Shown here piece by piece: positions 1 through 7,502 of a DNA stretch of 64,000 nt (its first letter is position 1; the number at the start of each line of letters is the position of its first letter). The stretch is taken from the NCBI GenBank assembly GCA_947455195.1, contig CANGMI010000002.1, positions 124,001 to 188,000 of the forward strand, given 5' to 3'. A program made the translations under genes and the position numbers. The notes beneath the pieces were generated by a model that worked only from the letters and a program-made list of their open reading frames with translations, ran no database searches and was not told where the DNA came from. The DNA is from Pseudomonadota bacterium (GTDB lineage: Bacteria > Pseudomonadota > Gammaproteobacteria > Burkholderiales > SG8-39).

Positions 1-60
1 TGCCTGCGCGAGGTAGAGCACGACGTTGGCGACAATGATGCCGCGGGTGACAGGGGGCAT
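1..60 (-). CDS. Rhomboid-family protein, N-terminal fragment
   Basis: The first 20 codons of a minus-strand gene start at the ATG complementary to 58-60 and run off the left edge. They read MPPVTRGIIVANVVLYLAQA: a short polar start followed by a hydrophobic helix. This opening is typical of bacterial rhomboid-like intramembrane serine proteases, but the catalytic Ser and His lie outside the window. It is divergent from the Bug gene at 182. The identification rests on 20 residues only, and any small polytopic membrane protein is possible. Confidence 0.45.
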   Translation of the reverse strand, partial: MPPVTRGIIVANVVLYLAQA

Positions 61-181
61 GGCAGGCGCTCGAAATGGGCTGGAAAGGGTGCGGGAACGG
101 CACTGGAAAGGCGGTTGGAAGCAACGGATGCGGGTTGGGCAATCGAGTGGCTGACGGTAACATGTCGGCATCGAGGAGACG

Positions 182-1192
182 ATGATGAGACAGTTCGACG
201 CTGCGAACGCCGGCAGGAAGGCGCGCCAATGGATCGGGGCCGGCGTGTGCCTTGGCATGGCGCTGCTGGGGCCTGGTGCCGCATCGGTTGCGCATGCTCA
301 GGCCTCCACGCAACGCGCCATCCGGATCGTCGTGCCCTACGGAGCGAGTGGGGCCCCCGATGTGATTGCTCGTGTCCTTTCGCAGAAACTCGCGCCCGTA
401 CTGGGCCAGGCAGTGATCGTGGACAACCGGCCCGGGGCGGGTGGCATCGTCGCGGCCGAACTGGTCGCCAAGGCGGCACCGGACGGTGCGACCTTCTTCC
501 TCGCCGATCTCGGGCACGTGGCGATCAACCCCAACCTGTATCCGAAGCTTCCCTACGACCCCCTGCGCGACTTCGTGCCGGTCACGCTCGTCGCGCAGAC
601 CCCGCTCTTCATGGCGACGGTGCCATCGATCGGTTCCGTGCGCCAGCTGGTCGAACTCTCACATCAGAAGAAGGGTCTGCACTACGGCTCTTCCGGCAAC
701 GGCAGCCCGCACCATCTGGGCATGGAACTCTTTCGCATGCTCACCGGCGCCGAGTTGACGCACATTCCCTACAAGGGGGTGGCGCAATCGGTGCCGGCGC
801 TTCTCGCGGGTGATGTCGATGTCATCATCGTGGGACTGCCATCGATTGCTCCGCACGCGAAGACCGGTCGGGCTCGCCTGCTGGGTGTCACCACGATCCG
901 GCGAACCCCGCTGATGCCCGACCTGCCCACCGTCGCCGAGCAGGGTGCCCCGGGTTTCGACATCAATGTGGGTGTCGGGCTTCTCGCACCCACGGGGACA
1001 CCGCGCGAGATCATCGATCGCATTCAGGCCGAGGTGGTGAAACTGCTGGCGGTGCCCGAGACGGCGCAATACCTCACGGCGCTCGGCATCGATCCGGTGG
1101 GCAGCACGCCCGAGCAGTACGGGGAGATGATTCGCGCCGATCTTCGCAAGTTTGCCGAGCTGGTGCGCAACGCGGCGGTGAAGGTCGACTGA
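182..1192 (+). CDS. Bug/TctC-type tripartite tricarboxylate transporter substrate-binding protein
   Basis: This is a 336-residue periplasmic binding protein of the Bug family, which captures carboxylates and related small molecules. It has a signal peptide ending near residue 39 (AHAQA), then the family opening IRIVVPYGASGAPDVIARV, a PGAGG turn (VDNRPGAGGIVAAE), a KAAPDG motif and the late HIPYKGVAQSVPALLAG block. A GAGGAG-like ribosome site at 174-180 precedes tandem ATGs at 182 and 185. No TctA/TctB permease is adjacent, so this is an orphan receptor, common in Burkholderiales. The ligand is not predictable. It is the first of five Bug paralogues in the window. Confidence 0.93.
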   Translation: MMRQFDAANAGRKARQWIGAGVCLGMALLGPGAASVAHAQASTQRAIRIVVPYGASGAPDVIARVLSQKLAPVLGQAVIVDNRPGAGGIVAAELVAKAAPDGATFFLADLGHVAINPNLYPKLPYDPLRDFVPVTLVAQTPLFMATVPSIGSVRQLVELSHQKKGLHYGSSGNGSPHHLGMELFRMLTGAELTHIPYKGVAQSVPALLAGDVDVIIVGLPSIAPHAKTGRARLLGVTTIRRTPLMPDLPTVAEQGAPGFDINVGVGLLAPTGTPREIIDRIQAEVVKLLAVPETAQYLTALGIDPVGSTPEQYGEMIRADLRKFAELVRNAAVKVD

Positions 1193-1201
1193 GGTTCTGC
1201 C

Positions 1202-2191
1202 TTACCGTCCGCCTGGCGGTGGAGAGCGTGGCTTGCGCAGTCCCTCCCCGCGATGCGCCTTGCGCCACTGCTTCCAGCGGCCGAGGACGACCTCGCGCAG
1301 TTCGCATCGCGCACGCTCCAGGTGATCTTCGAGTTGCCTCGACCGGATGGGGGCGTGGGCGGATGTCATGGGCACGGCCGCCATGTCGCGCAGGCGTGCC
1401 TGGGCAACGACGATGTCGTTGAATCGTCCAAGTGCCTCCTGCAGCCGTTTCAGCGCTCGATCGGTGGTCTGGCTGCGTGCCTGCTCGTGCGTTCTGGCCA
1501 CGAAGTCCATGCTGTACCGCAGGTGCTTGGCCGCCAGGCGCACATCGTGAAGCCGCTCGTCGTCTGCTTGCGAAAGTCTTCGACCCAAGCGTAGCAACTG
1601 GTGTCGCCTTCGTGCCAGGGCATGCTCTGCTTCCTCACCCGCCGATGGGGCGTCTCGGTCGGATGTGCAAACGGGCGAATCGGCCCCTGTTTCCGCGGGT
1701 CGCGCTCCCCATTCATCGAGCAGGGCCTGAAGATTGCGGTAGCGGCTGGACAGAAGCACCCGGCGCAGCTGGCGCCTTGCCTGGTTGATGCGCACTTCAG
1801 CGGCCTGGTCAAGAGCCCGGCGCCGAGTCGGGTCGAGCAGATCCGGCGGGAGGCCCGCCAGCGTTTCGAAACGGAACACCTCCCAATCGCGCGCGCCGCC
1901 CAGGGCACGAGCAAGCCATCGTATTTCAGTTCTGAGTCGGCGTCTCGCGGGTGATGCGGGCTTTTCCTTGACAAGGCCGAGCACCGCCGTGATCTGGCGC
2001 AGCGCGACCCGCGCCTGGTGCACCGCTTCCGGGTCGTCCCCCCGCAGCAGCTCCGGTTCACGGGCTCGATAAAGCGCCGTGCATCGGGCAATCGCGCGTG
2101 ACTGCGCGTCGGGGGGGGCGCTGGGCAGTGCATCACGCTGTTCAACCCGCAGGGGGGGCGAGCCGCTAACATGAGATCCGGCGCGGCGCAT
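1202..2191 (-). CDS. CHAD domain-containing protein
   Basis: A protein of about 329 residues with the CHAD domain, a helical bundle with conserved His and basic residues that binds polyphosphate in characterised members. Visible signatures are the first-half motif DDPEAVHQARVALRQI and the second-half motif RLHDVRLAAKHLRYSMDF, each placing His and Arg/Lys on one helix face. The N-terminal CYTH (triphosphate tunnel metalloenzyme) domain often fused to CHAD is absent. An ATG at 2209 is possible, but the ATG at 2191 follows a better GAGGA site. The 3' end lies 9 bp from the convergent Bug gene. A polyphosphate link is inferred from the family only. Confidence 0.85.
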   Translation of the reverse strand: MRRAGSHVSGSPPLRVEQRDALPSAPPDAQSRAIARCTALYRAREPELLRGDDPEAVHQARVALRQITAVLGLVKEKPASPARRRLRTEIRWLARALGGARDWEVFRFETLAGLPPDLLDPTRRRALDQAAEVRINQARRQLRRVLLSSRYRNLQALLDEWGARPAETGADSPVCTSDRDAPSAGEEAEHALARRRHQLLRLGRRLSQADDERLHDVRLAAKHLRYSMDFVARTHEQARSQTTDRALKRLQEALGRFNDIVVAQARLRDMAAVPMTSAHAPIRSRQLEDHLERARCELREVVLGRWKQWRKAHRGEGLRKPRSPPPGGR

Positions 2192-2252
2192 CGGAGTTCC
2201 TCGCGTCATGATCGGAAAGCCCGAGTCCGGGCCCCCTGTGCGGAGAGCGTAA

Positions 2253-3269
2253 TTGAAATTCGGCGTCTTTGATCACCTCGATCGCAGCGGCGAGCCACTG
2301 GCTGACTTCTACGAGCATCGCCTGCAACTGGCCGAGGCCTACGACCGGCACGGCTTTCATGCCCTGCACACGGCCGAGCATCACGCGACACCTCTGGGCA
2401 TGGCGCCCTCGCCCTCGGTCTTTCATTCGGCGGTTGCCCAACGCACTCGACATCTGCGTTTCGGCCCGCTCGTCTACACGCTCAACCTTTACCACCCGCT
2501 CAGGTTGGCCGAGGAAGTCTGCATGCTCGATCACCTGAGCCGCGGGCGCTTCCAGTTGGGGGTCGGGCGCGGCATATCGCCATTCGAACTAGCCTACTTC
2601 GGTGCCGACCCGAAAGAGGGACAGGACATCTACATCGAGGCGTTTGATGTCTTGCGACAGGCGCTGACCAGCGACGTGCTCGATCACGAAGGGCGGCACT
2701 TCACCTATCGCGACGTGCCGATTGAACTGCATCCCTTGCAAAAGCCCCATCCGCCGATCTGGTACGGCATCGGGAATCCCGACAGCGTGCCCTGGTGCGT
2801 CGAGAATCGGGTGAATATCGTGACCAACGCACCGGTGGGGCTCGTGCGTCAGATCACCGATGGTTTTCGTGCCGAATGGCAGCGTGCGGGGCACAGCCTG
2901 GCCACGCTGCCCTTCATGGGCACGACCCGGCATGTCGTCGTGGCTGCGACCGATGCCGAGGCGATTGCCATCGCCCGTCGGGCCTACCTGTGCTGGCAGT
3001 CCAGTTTCATGCACCTCTTTCGCAAGCACCAGGCGCAGCCACGCTTCATGATCTACACCGACGACTTCGATGCGGTGCGGGCGAGCGGCCTCATCCTGTG
3101 CGGGTCTGCGGCGACCGTGCGGCGTGAAGTCGAGGCCATCGAAGCCGAGTCGCGCCTCAATTACCTGCTGTGTCGTTTCGCCTTTGGCGACCTCACGCTG
3201 GCCGAGTCGATGCGCTCGGTGGAGCGTTTTGCAGCCGAGGTCATGCCCGAGTTCGCAGCGGCGGCCTGA
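2253..3269 (+). CDS. LLM-class flavin-dependent oxidoreductase
   Basis: A 338-residue bacterial luciferase-like (F420/FMN TIM-barrel) monooxygenase. It opens MKFGVFDHLDRSGEPLADFY, carries AYDRHGFHALHTAEHH, and has the family block LDHLSRGRFQLGVGRGISPF near residues 92-111. The start is TTG at 2253, preceded by GGAGAG at 2242-2247 with 5 bp spacing; no closer ATG keeps the conserved N-terminus. Group members use reduced flavin from a separate reductase to oxygenate small organic substrates. It is first in a same-strand run with a RidA protein and a two-subunit Rieske dioxygenase, which suggests a catabolic role. The nearest candidate reductase in the window is at 16212. Confidence 0.9.
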   Translation: MKFGVFDHLDRSGEPLADFYEHRLQLAEAYDRHGFHALHTAEHHATPLGMAPSPSVFHSAVAQRTRHLRFGPLVYTLNLYHPLRLAEEVCMLDHLSRGRFQLGVGRGISPFELAYFGADPKEGQDIYIEAFDVLRQALTSDVLDHEGRHFTYRDVPIELHPLQKPHPPIWYGIGNPDSVPWCVENRVNIVTNAPVGLVRQITDGFRAEWQRAGHSLATLPFMGTTRHVVVAATDAEAIAIARRAYLCWQSSFMHLFRKHQAQPRFMIYTDDFDAVRASGLILCGSAATVRREVEAIEAESRLNYLLCRFAFGDLTLAESMRSVERFAAEVMPEFAAAA

Positions 3270-3324
3270 TCGCGGCGATAATGCGGTCATTGGACAGACC
3301 GAACCGCCTCACGAGGAGAACACC

Positions 3325-3795
3325 ATGGCAGGACGCATCGATGCCCGATTGGCCGAACTCGGCTACACCATCCCCGTACCGGTCGAGCCGGCAGGCAACT
3401 ATGTCGGTTATGTCACCACCGGAAACCTCGTATTCACGGCTGGTCAGGTGCCGGTCGAGAACGGCGAGCGTCGCTACATCGGCCGTCTGGGTCGCGAATT
3501 CACCGTCGAACAGGGCCAGAAGGCCGCCGAACTCGCAGCGCTGAGCGTGCTGGCCCGGGTCAAGGCCGCCTGTGGTGGCGATCTTGACCGCGTCGTTCGG
3601 GTCGTGAAACTGGTCGGCTTCGTGAACGCCGTCGAAACCTTCGGTGAGCACCCGAAGGTGGTGAATGGTGCATCCGATCTCATGGTGGCCGTGTTTGGCG
3701 AAGCAGGTCGCCATGCCCGCTCGGCCATCGGCATGGGTTCCTTGCCCTTTGGTGTCGCCGTCGAGGTTGAAGGGGTTTTCGAGATTCGTGCCTGA
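3325..3795 (+). CDS. RidA family protein (YjgF/YER057c/UK114)
   Basis: A 156-residue member of the Rid family. Canonical members hydrolyse reactive enamine/imine intermediates such as 2-aminoacrylate, and RutC-type members act in catabolic pathways. It reads GNYVGYVTTGNLVFTAGQVP near the N-terminus and ends with a trimer-type RSAIGMGSLPFGVAVEVEG segment. Archetypal RidA has a catalytic Arg in a C-terminal RxxV context; here R132 precedes SAIGM and is a candidate. The start ATG at 3325 follows GAGGAG at 3313-3318. It lies 55 bp after the LLM gene and 12 bp before the dioxygenase alpha gene, so it is probably cotranscribed. Confidence 0.9.
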   Translation: MAGRIDARLAELGYTIPVPVEPAGNYVGYVTTGNLVFTAGQVPVENGERRYIGRLGREFTVEQGQKAAELAALSVLARVKAACGGDLDRVVRVVKLVGFVNAVETFGEHPKVVNGASDLMVAVFGEAGRHARSAIGMGSLPFGVAVEVEGVFEIRA

Positions 3796-3807
3796 GGAGA
3801 CGCTGGC

Positions 3808-5211
3808 ATGAGCTTCGATCCGACCCAATGGGTGGTCGATACGCCCGAACGATTTCGCGTTCACCGCGACATCTTTCGCGAGCCCGAAATCTTCAATCTC
3901 GAGATGCGGCACATCTTCGAGGCGACCTGGGTCTTTCTCGGCTTTGCCTGCCAGGTACCGAAGCCGCACGATTTCTTCACCACCACCATCGGTCGCTCAC
4001 CGGTCATCGTGTCGCGCGATGCGCAAGGGCGTCTGGGCGCCTGGCTGAACAGTTGCCGCCACCGCGGCGCGCTGGTCTGTCATGACGAGCAGGGCAATTC
4101 GAAGTTCCATGTCTGTCACTACCACGGCTGGGCTTACGACTCGGCCGGGCGTGCCATCGACATCAAGGATCAGGCTCAGGGCTGTTATCCGCCCGCGTTT
4201 GAACAGGAAGACCATGGCCTGAAGCCCATTGCCCGGTTTGGCGAGTATCGGGGTTTTCTCTTTGGCAGCCTCAATCCCGACGTGAAGCCGCTCGACGACC
4301 ATCTGGGCGACACGCGGGTGTTCATCGACATGGTGGTCGATCAGGGTGAAGAGGGCTTCGAACTGGTACCCGGCTACTCGTCGTACATCTTCAATGGCAA
4401 CTGGAAACTGCAGGTCGAGAACTGTGTCGATCTCTACCACCTCACCTCGACGCATCCGAGCTTCATGCAGATCGTCGAGCGTCGCAAGTCTGGTGATTCA
4501 GGCAACGGTCTGGCTGCGATCGACTTTTCCGACTATCGGCTGCCCGGCATGGTGCGCGGCAGTTATACCTTCGCCAATGGGCACGCGATGGTCTGGGGCG
4601 GCACCGCGGCGCCTCAGGTGCGCCCGCTATGGGCCGATATCGAGCGAGTTCGTGCGCGTGTCGGCCCCTTGCGGGCTCAGTGGATGCTCGCGACGAGGAA
4701 CCTCACGCTCTACCCCAACATGCAGATCGCCGAGAACGCGTCCTTGCAGGTCCGCGTCATCAGACCCCTCGCGGTCGATCGCACCGAGATGCGCATCTAT
4801 TGCCTGGGGCCGGTGGGCGAGTCGGCCCCTGCGCGCGAGCGTCGCATTCGCCAGTACGAAGACTTCTTCAATTCCACCGGCATGGCCACGCCCGATGACA
4901 CGGTCTGCTACCAGGATATCCAGGCCGGCATGGCGGCGCGCGATATCGAGTGGCAGCAAGGGTATGACAGGGGCATGAGTGTCGTGATGCAAGGGCCCGA
5001 CAGTCATGCCGAGGAACTGGGCATTCGACCTGCGACCAGCGTTACCGGCCCCTTTGATACCCAGGATGAGACGGTGTTTCATGCGGGCTACCGCGAGTGG
5101 CTGCGCCTGATGGGTGAGGGGTGTACGCGTGATGCCAGGGAGCCGATGGTACGCGCGCCGAGCAGTCAGGCTGGCCCTGGCGGTGAGAGCGGCCGCGGAG
5201 GTGGCCGATGA
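3808..5211 (+). CDS. Aromatic ring-hydroxylating dioxygenase, alpha subunit (Rieske)
   Basis: A 467-residue catalytic large subunit. The Rieske [2Fe-2S] ligands appear as CRH at about residues 86-88, then 17 residues, then CHYH (C-x-H...C-x2-H). The mononuclear iron site is DLYHLTSTH (D-x2-H-x4-H), following VENCV. Enzymes of this class insert O2 into aromatic rings using electrons from a ferredoxin/reductase pair. No ferredoxin or reductase gene is nearby, so electrons must come from a partner encoded elsewhere. The gene overlaps the beta-subunit gene by 4 bp (ATGA). The tail after residue 440 is Ala/Gly-rich and not conserved-looking. The substrate is unknown. Confidence 0.94.
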   Translation: MSFDPTQWVVDTPERFRVHRDIFREPEIFNLEMRHIFEATWVFLGFACQVPKPHDFFTTTIGRSPVIVSRDAQGRLGAWLNSCRHRGALVCHDEQGNSKFHVCHYHGWAYDSAGRAIDIKDQAQGCYPPAFEQEDHGLKPIARFGEYRGFLFGSLNPDVKPLDDHLGDTRVFIDMVVDQGEEGFELVPGYSSYIFNGNWKLQVENCVDLYHLTSTHPSFMQIVERRKSGDSGNGLAAIDFSDYRLPGMVRGSYTFANGHAMVWGGTAAPQVRPLWADIERVRARVGPLRAQWMLATRNLTLYPNMQIAENASLQVRVIRPLAVDRTEMRIYCLGPVGESAPARERRIRQYEDFFNSTGMATPDDTVCYQDIQAGMAARDIEWQQGYDRGMSVVMQGPDSHAEELGIRPATSVTGPFDTQDETVFHAGYREWLRLMGEGCTRDAREPMVRAPSSQAGPGGESGRGGGR

Positions 5212-5729
5212 ACGCCTTGCGTGATGCGGCGCGCGACCTGCTCTATCGCGAGGCGCTCTTTCTCGACACACAGCGCTGGGACGACTGGCTCGCGCTCTAT
5301 ACGGTCGATTGCGAGTATTGGGTGCCCGCATGGAAGGCGGCGCATCAGGTCACCGAAGATCCGAAGCGCGAAATCTCGCTCATCCATTACGCCAGTCGCG
5401 CCGGTCTCGAAGACCGCGTCTGGCGTGTACGTTCGGGTCGTTCGGTGGCGTCCAAGCCGTTGCCGCGCACCCAGCACGTGCTCTCCAACATCCTGGTCGA
5501 GTCGCTGCCGCCCGATGATTCGACCACGGGGGTTGCAGCGTCCGGGTGCGTGGTGCATGCCAACTGGACCGTGCATCAGTTCATGCTCAAGAGCCGTGAG
5601 GTTCAGGTGCTCTTCGGTCGAAGCGAGTATCGACTGGTTGAAGCTGGCCGGGGCTTGAAGATCGCCCGCCGCAAGACGATTCTGCTCAATGATCTGATGC
5701 CGGCGATGCTCGATTTCTACAGTCTCTAG
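5208..5729 (+). CDS. Aromatic ring-hydroxylating dioxygenase, beta subunit
   Basis: A 173-residue small subunit with the NTF2-like cone fold typical of dioxygenase beta subunits. Characteristic segments are FLDTQRWDDWLALYTVDCEY near the start and LIHYASRAGLEDRVWRVRSG in the middle. It is structural and helps assemble the alpha3beta3 hexamer. Its start codon overlaps the alpha-subunit stop (ATGA at 5208-5211), indicating translational coupling. It is the last gene of the LLM/RidA/Rieske run; a 175-bp gap with a fresh promoter follows. Confidence 0.93.
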   Translation: MNALRDAARDLLYREALFLDTQRWDDWLALYTVDCEYWVPAWKAAHQVTEDPKREISLIHYASRAGLEDRVWRVRSGRSVASKPLPRTQHVLSNILVESLPPDDSTTGVAASGCVVHANWTVHQFMLKSREVQVLFGRSEYRLVEAGRGLKIARRKTILLNDLMPAMLDFYSL

Positions 5730-5740
5730 CAGCAGGCCGT

Positions 5741-5792
5741 CGACGCAGGGCTTCGGTCACGCTCGTGGGGCCCGATGTCCCGACGCAGGGCT
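5741..5792. repeat. 12-bp direct repeat, two copies 40 bp apart
   Basis: The sequence CGACGCAGGGCT occurs at 5741-5752 and again at 5781-5792 in the gap behind the dioxygenase beta gene. It lies 50-100 bp upstream of the promoter at 5841. It could be an activator site or a chance repeat in GC-rich DNA. Confidence 0.4.
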
Positions 5793-5840
5793 GCAGCGGG
5801 TGAACACGGCGGCGACGGGCGGCCTGCGAGGCCTGCCGTC

Positions 5841-5870
5841 TTGACGCCCCGGAGCGCAGCGGGGTATACG
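5841..5870 (+). promoter_or_regulatory. Sigma70-like promoter of the binding protein/4-TM/peptidase cassette
   Basis: A -35 element TTGACG (5841-5846) and a -10 element TATACG (5865-5870) are separated by 18 bp. The spacer is bounded by a perfect inverted repeat, CCCCG and CGGGG, that could bind a regulator. The predicted start point is near 5877, about 28 nt before the ATG at 5905, leaving room for the AGGAGA ribosome site at 5892-5897. Confidence 0.6.
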
Positions 5871-5904
5871 ATCGGAACGAAAACCACAAACAGGAGACTT
5901 CTTC

Positions 5905-7056
5905 ATGCGCACCCTCGCAGCAAGGCTCGCCCGCTCCGCGGCATTTCCGGGCGTCGTGCTCTCGGCAGCACTGGCAGCCACCAGCGCGCAGGCAGAAATC
6001 GTGATTGGCGGTACCTTCAATGCCACGGGTCCCAATGCCCCGATCGGCGTGCCGGGCAAGAACGCCTTCTCGCTGTATCCAGCGAGCATTGCCGGGCAGT
6101 CGATTCGCTACGTCACGCTTGACGACGGGTGCGACCCGACCCTCGCGGCGAAGAACATGCGCAAGCTCACCGAAGAGGACAAGGTCGACGTCGTGGTCGG
6201 TTCGACCTGTACGCCCGGTTGCATGTCCATGGGCGATGTCGCTCTGGAGCGCAAGACCGCCCACGTGTGTCTGTCGCCGATCCAGGTGCGCAACCCGTGG
6301 GCGTTCACGCTGCCGCAGTCGCCGCAACTGATGGTCGATGGCCTGGTCGAGCACATGAAAGCCAATGCCGTGAAGTCAGTGGCCTACATCGGATTCTCCG
6401 ATGGCTGGGGTGACCTCAATTACGACGCACTGATGAAGTTCTCGCCGCCTGCGGGCATCAAGGTGCTGAGCAACGAGCGTTTTGCACGGGCTGATACGAG
6501 CGTCACGCCGCAGGTGCTCAAGATGTTCTCGCTGAACCCCGATGCCATCTACGTCGGCGCATCGGCAGCCCCGGCAGCGCTGCCTTCGATTGCACTCACC
6601 GAGCGTGGCTACAAGGGCCGCGTCTACCATTCCCCCGCGGTGGTCAACCCCGACTTCCTGCGGGTCGGTGGCAAGGCGGTCGACGGCTCGATCGTGGCCA
6701 CCGGACCCTTCGCGGTGCGCGACCAGTTGCCCGACTCCAATCCGACCAAGAAGCCCGGCCTCGAGTTTGCCCGACTCTATGACGCCAAGTTCGGCGCCGG
6801 TACGGTCAATCCGTTTGCGGCCTACTCCTGGGATGCCTGGCTGTGGTTGAACGCAGCACTGCCCGTTGCGCTCAAGCGGGCCCAGCCGGGCACGCCCGAG
6901 TTCCGCCAGGCGGTTCGTGATGCACTCGAGTCCTTGCAGGATGTGGCGGGTACCCACGCGGTCTATTCGCTCTCGGCGGGCAATCACAACGGGGTCGACG
7001 CACGGGGCCGAGTTCTCGTTCGGGTAGAGAATGGGGGCTTCCGCCTGATGAATTGA
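5905..7056 (+). CDS. ABC transporter substrate-binding protein, branched-chain amino acid (LivK/UrtA) type
   Basis: A 383-residue periplasmic type-1 binding protein. The signal peptide ends at about residue 30 (TSAQA), and the mature protein starts EIVIGGTFNATGPNAPIGVP, the usual LivK-like opening. Further family features are VDVVVGSTCTPG, FTLPQSPQLMVDGLVEHMK and NPFAAYSWDAWLWLNAALPV. It has three Cys in the first domain. AGGAGA precedes the ATG. No permease or ATPase gene follows; instead a small 4-TM protein and an M20 peptidase do. It may serve a transporter encoded elsewhere, or act as a sensor. The ligand is unknown. Confidence 0.9.
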   Translation: MRTLAARLARSAAFPGVVLSAALAATSAQAEIVIGGTFNATGPNAPIGVPGKNAFSLYPASIAGQSIRYVTLDDGCDPTLAAKNMRKLTEEDKVDVVVGSTCTPGCMSMGDVALERKTAHVCLSPIQVRNPWAFTLPQSPQLMVDGLVEHMKANAVKSVAYIGFSDGWGDLNYDALMKFSPPAGIKVLSNERFARADTSVTPQVLKMFSLNPDAIYVGASAAPAALPSIALTERGYKGRVYHSPAVVNPDFLRVGGKAVDGSIVATGPFAVRDQLPDSNPTKKPGLEFARLYDAKFGAGTVNPFAAYSWDAWLWLNAALPVALKRAQPGTPEFRQAVRDALESLQDVAGTHAVYSLSAGNHNGVDARGRVLVRVENGGFRLMN

Positions 7057-7070
7057 GGACGACACGCCCG

Positions 7071-7502
7071 ATGCTGCTGAACTGTCTGATATCGGTGCTG
7101 TGGTTGCTCTGGTGGGGCACCTCTTTCACCGACCCCACTCATGCTGCCGCGGCCTTCCCGATCGATCCGACCAACATCGGGGCCTATTCGGCGATCGGAT
7201 TCGCAACGCCGCTCCTCGCCTGCTGGTTCTATCGGATTCGCGATCCGCGTCATCCGCCCTGGCTGCGACCCTCACTGGCGGTTCGTCTTCGCTACCAGGT
7301 GCGGGGGCCGCATCCGGGCTGGGTGTTCGTCCTCGCCTGGGCGCTCCTGCTGGCGGGTATCGGCTGTGTCGGATTTGCGCAATGGCGTTCGATACCAGTG
7401 AGCGGATTTCATGCGCTCTACCTGGCGATGGGTGTCTCGATGATGATCGGTACGCTGGTGGCCCTGCGCGTGTTTGCGCGCGAGTTCGAGTCGACTCGCT
7501 GA
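7071..7502 (+). CDS. Small membrane protein, four predicted TM segments, unknown function
   Basis: A protein of about 143 residues that I do not recognise. Hydrophobic segments lie at about residues 1-18, 40-57, 90-108 and 118-136, with a basic loop between the second and third (WFYRIRDPRHPPW through VRLRYQVRGPHP). ATG at 7071 follows GAGGAC at 7055-7060. A TTG at 7053 overlapping the upstream stop is the alternative and would couple translation. It sits between a binding protein (14 bp upstream) and a secreted M20 peptidase (no gap), so a shared function is likely. It is not an ABC permease by length or motif. Confidence 0.7.
   Translation: MLLNCLISVLWLLWWGTSFTDPTHAAAAFPIDPTNIGAYSAIGFATPLLACWFYRIRDPRHPPWLRPSLAVRLRYQVRGPHPGWVFVLAWALLLAGIGCVGFAQWRSIPVSGFHALYLAMGVSMMIGTLVALRVFAREFESTR

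Noticed and set aside
2253-3795. A Rut (uracil) degradation operon
   Set aside because: LLM and RidA families are present, but RutB, RutD, RutE and RutG are not adjacent, and a Rieske dioxygenase follows instead.
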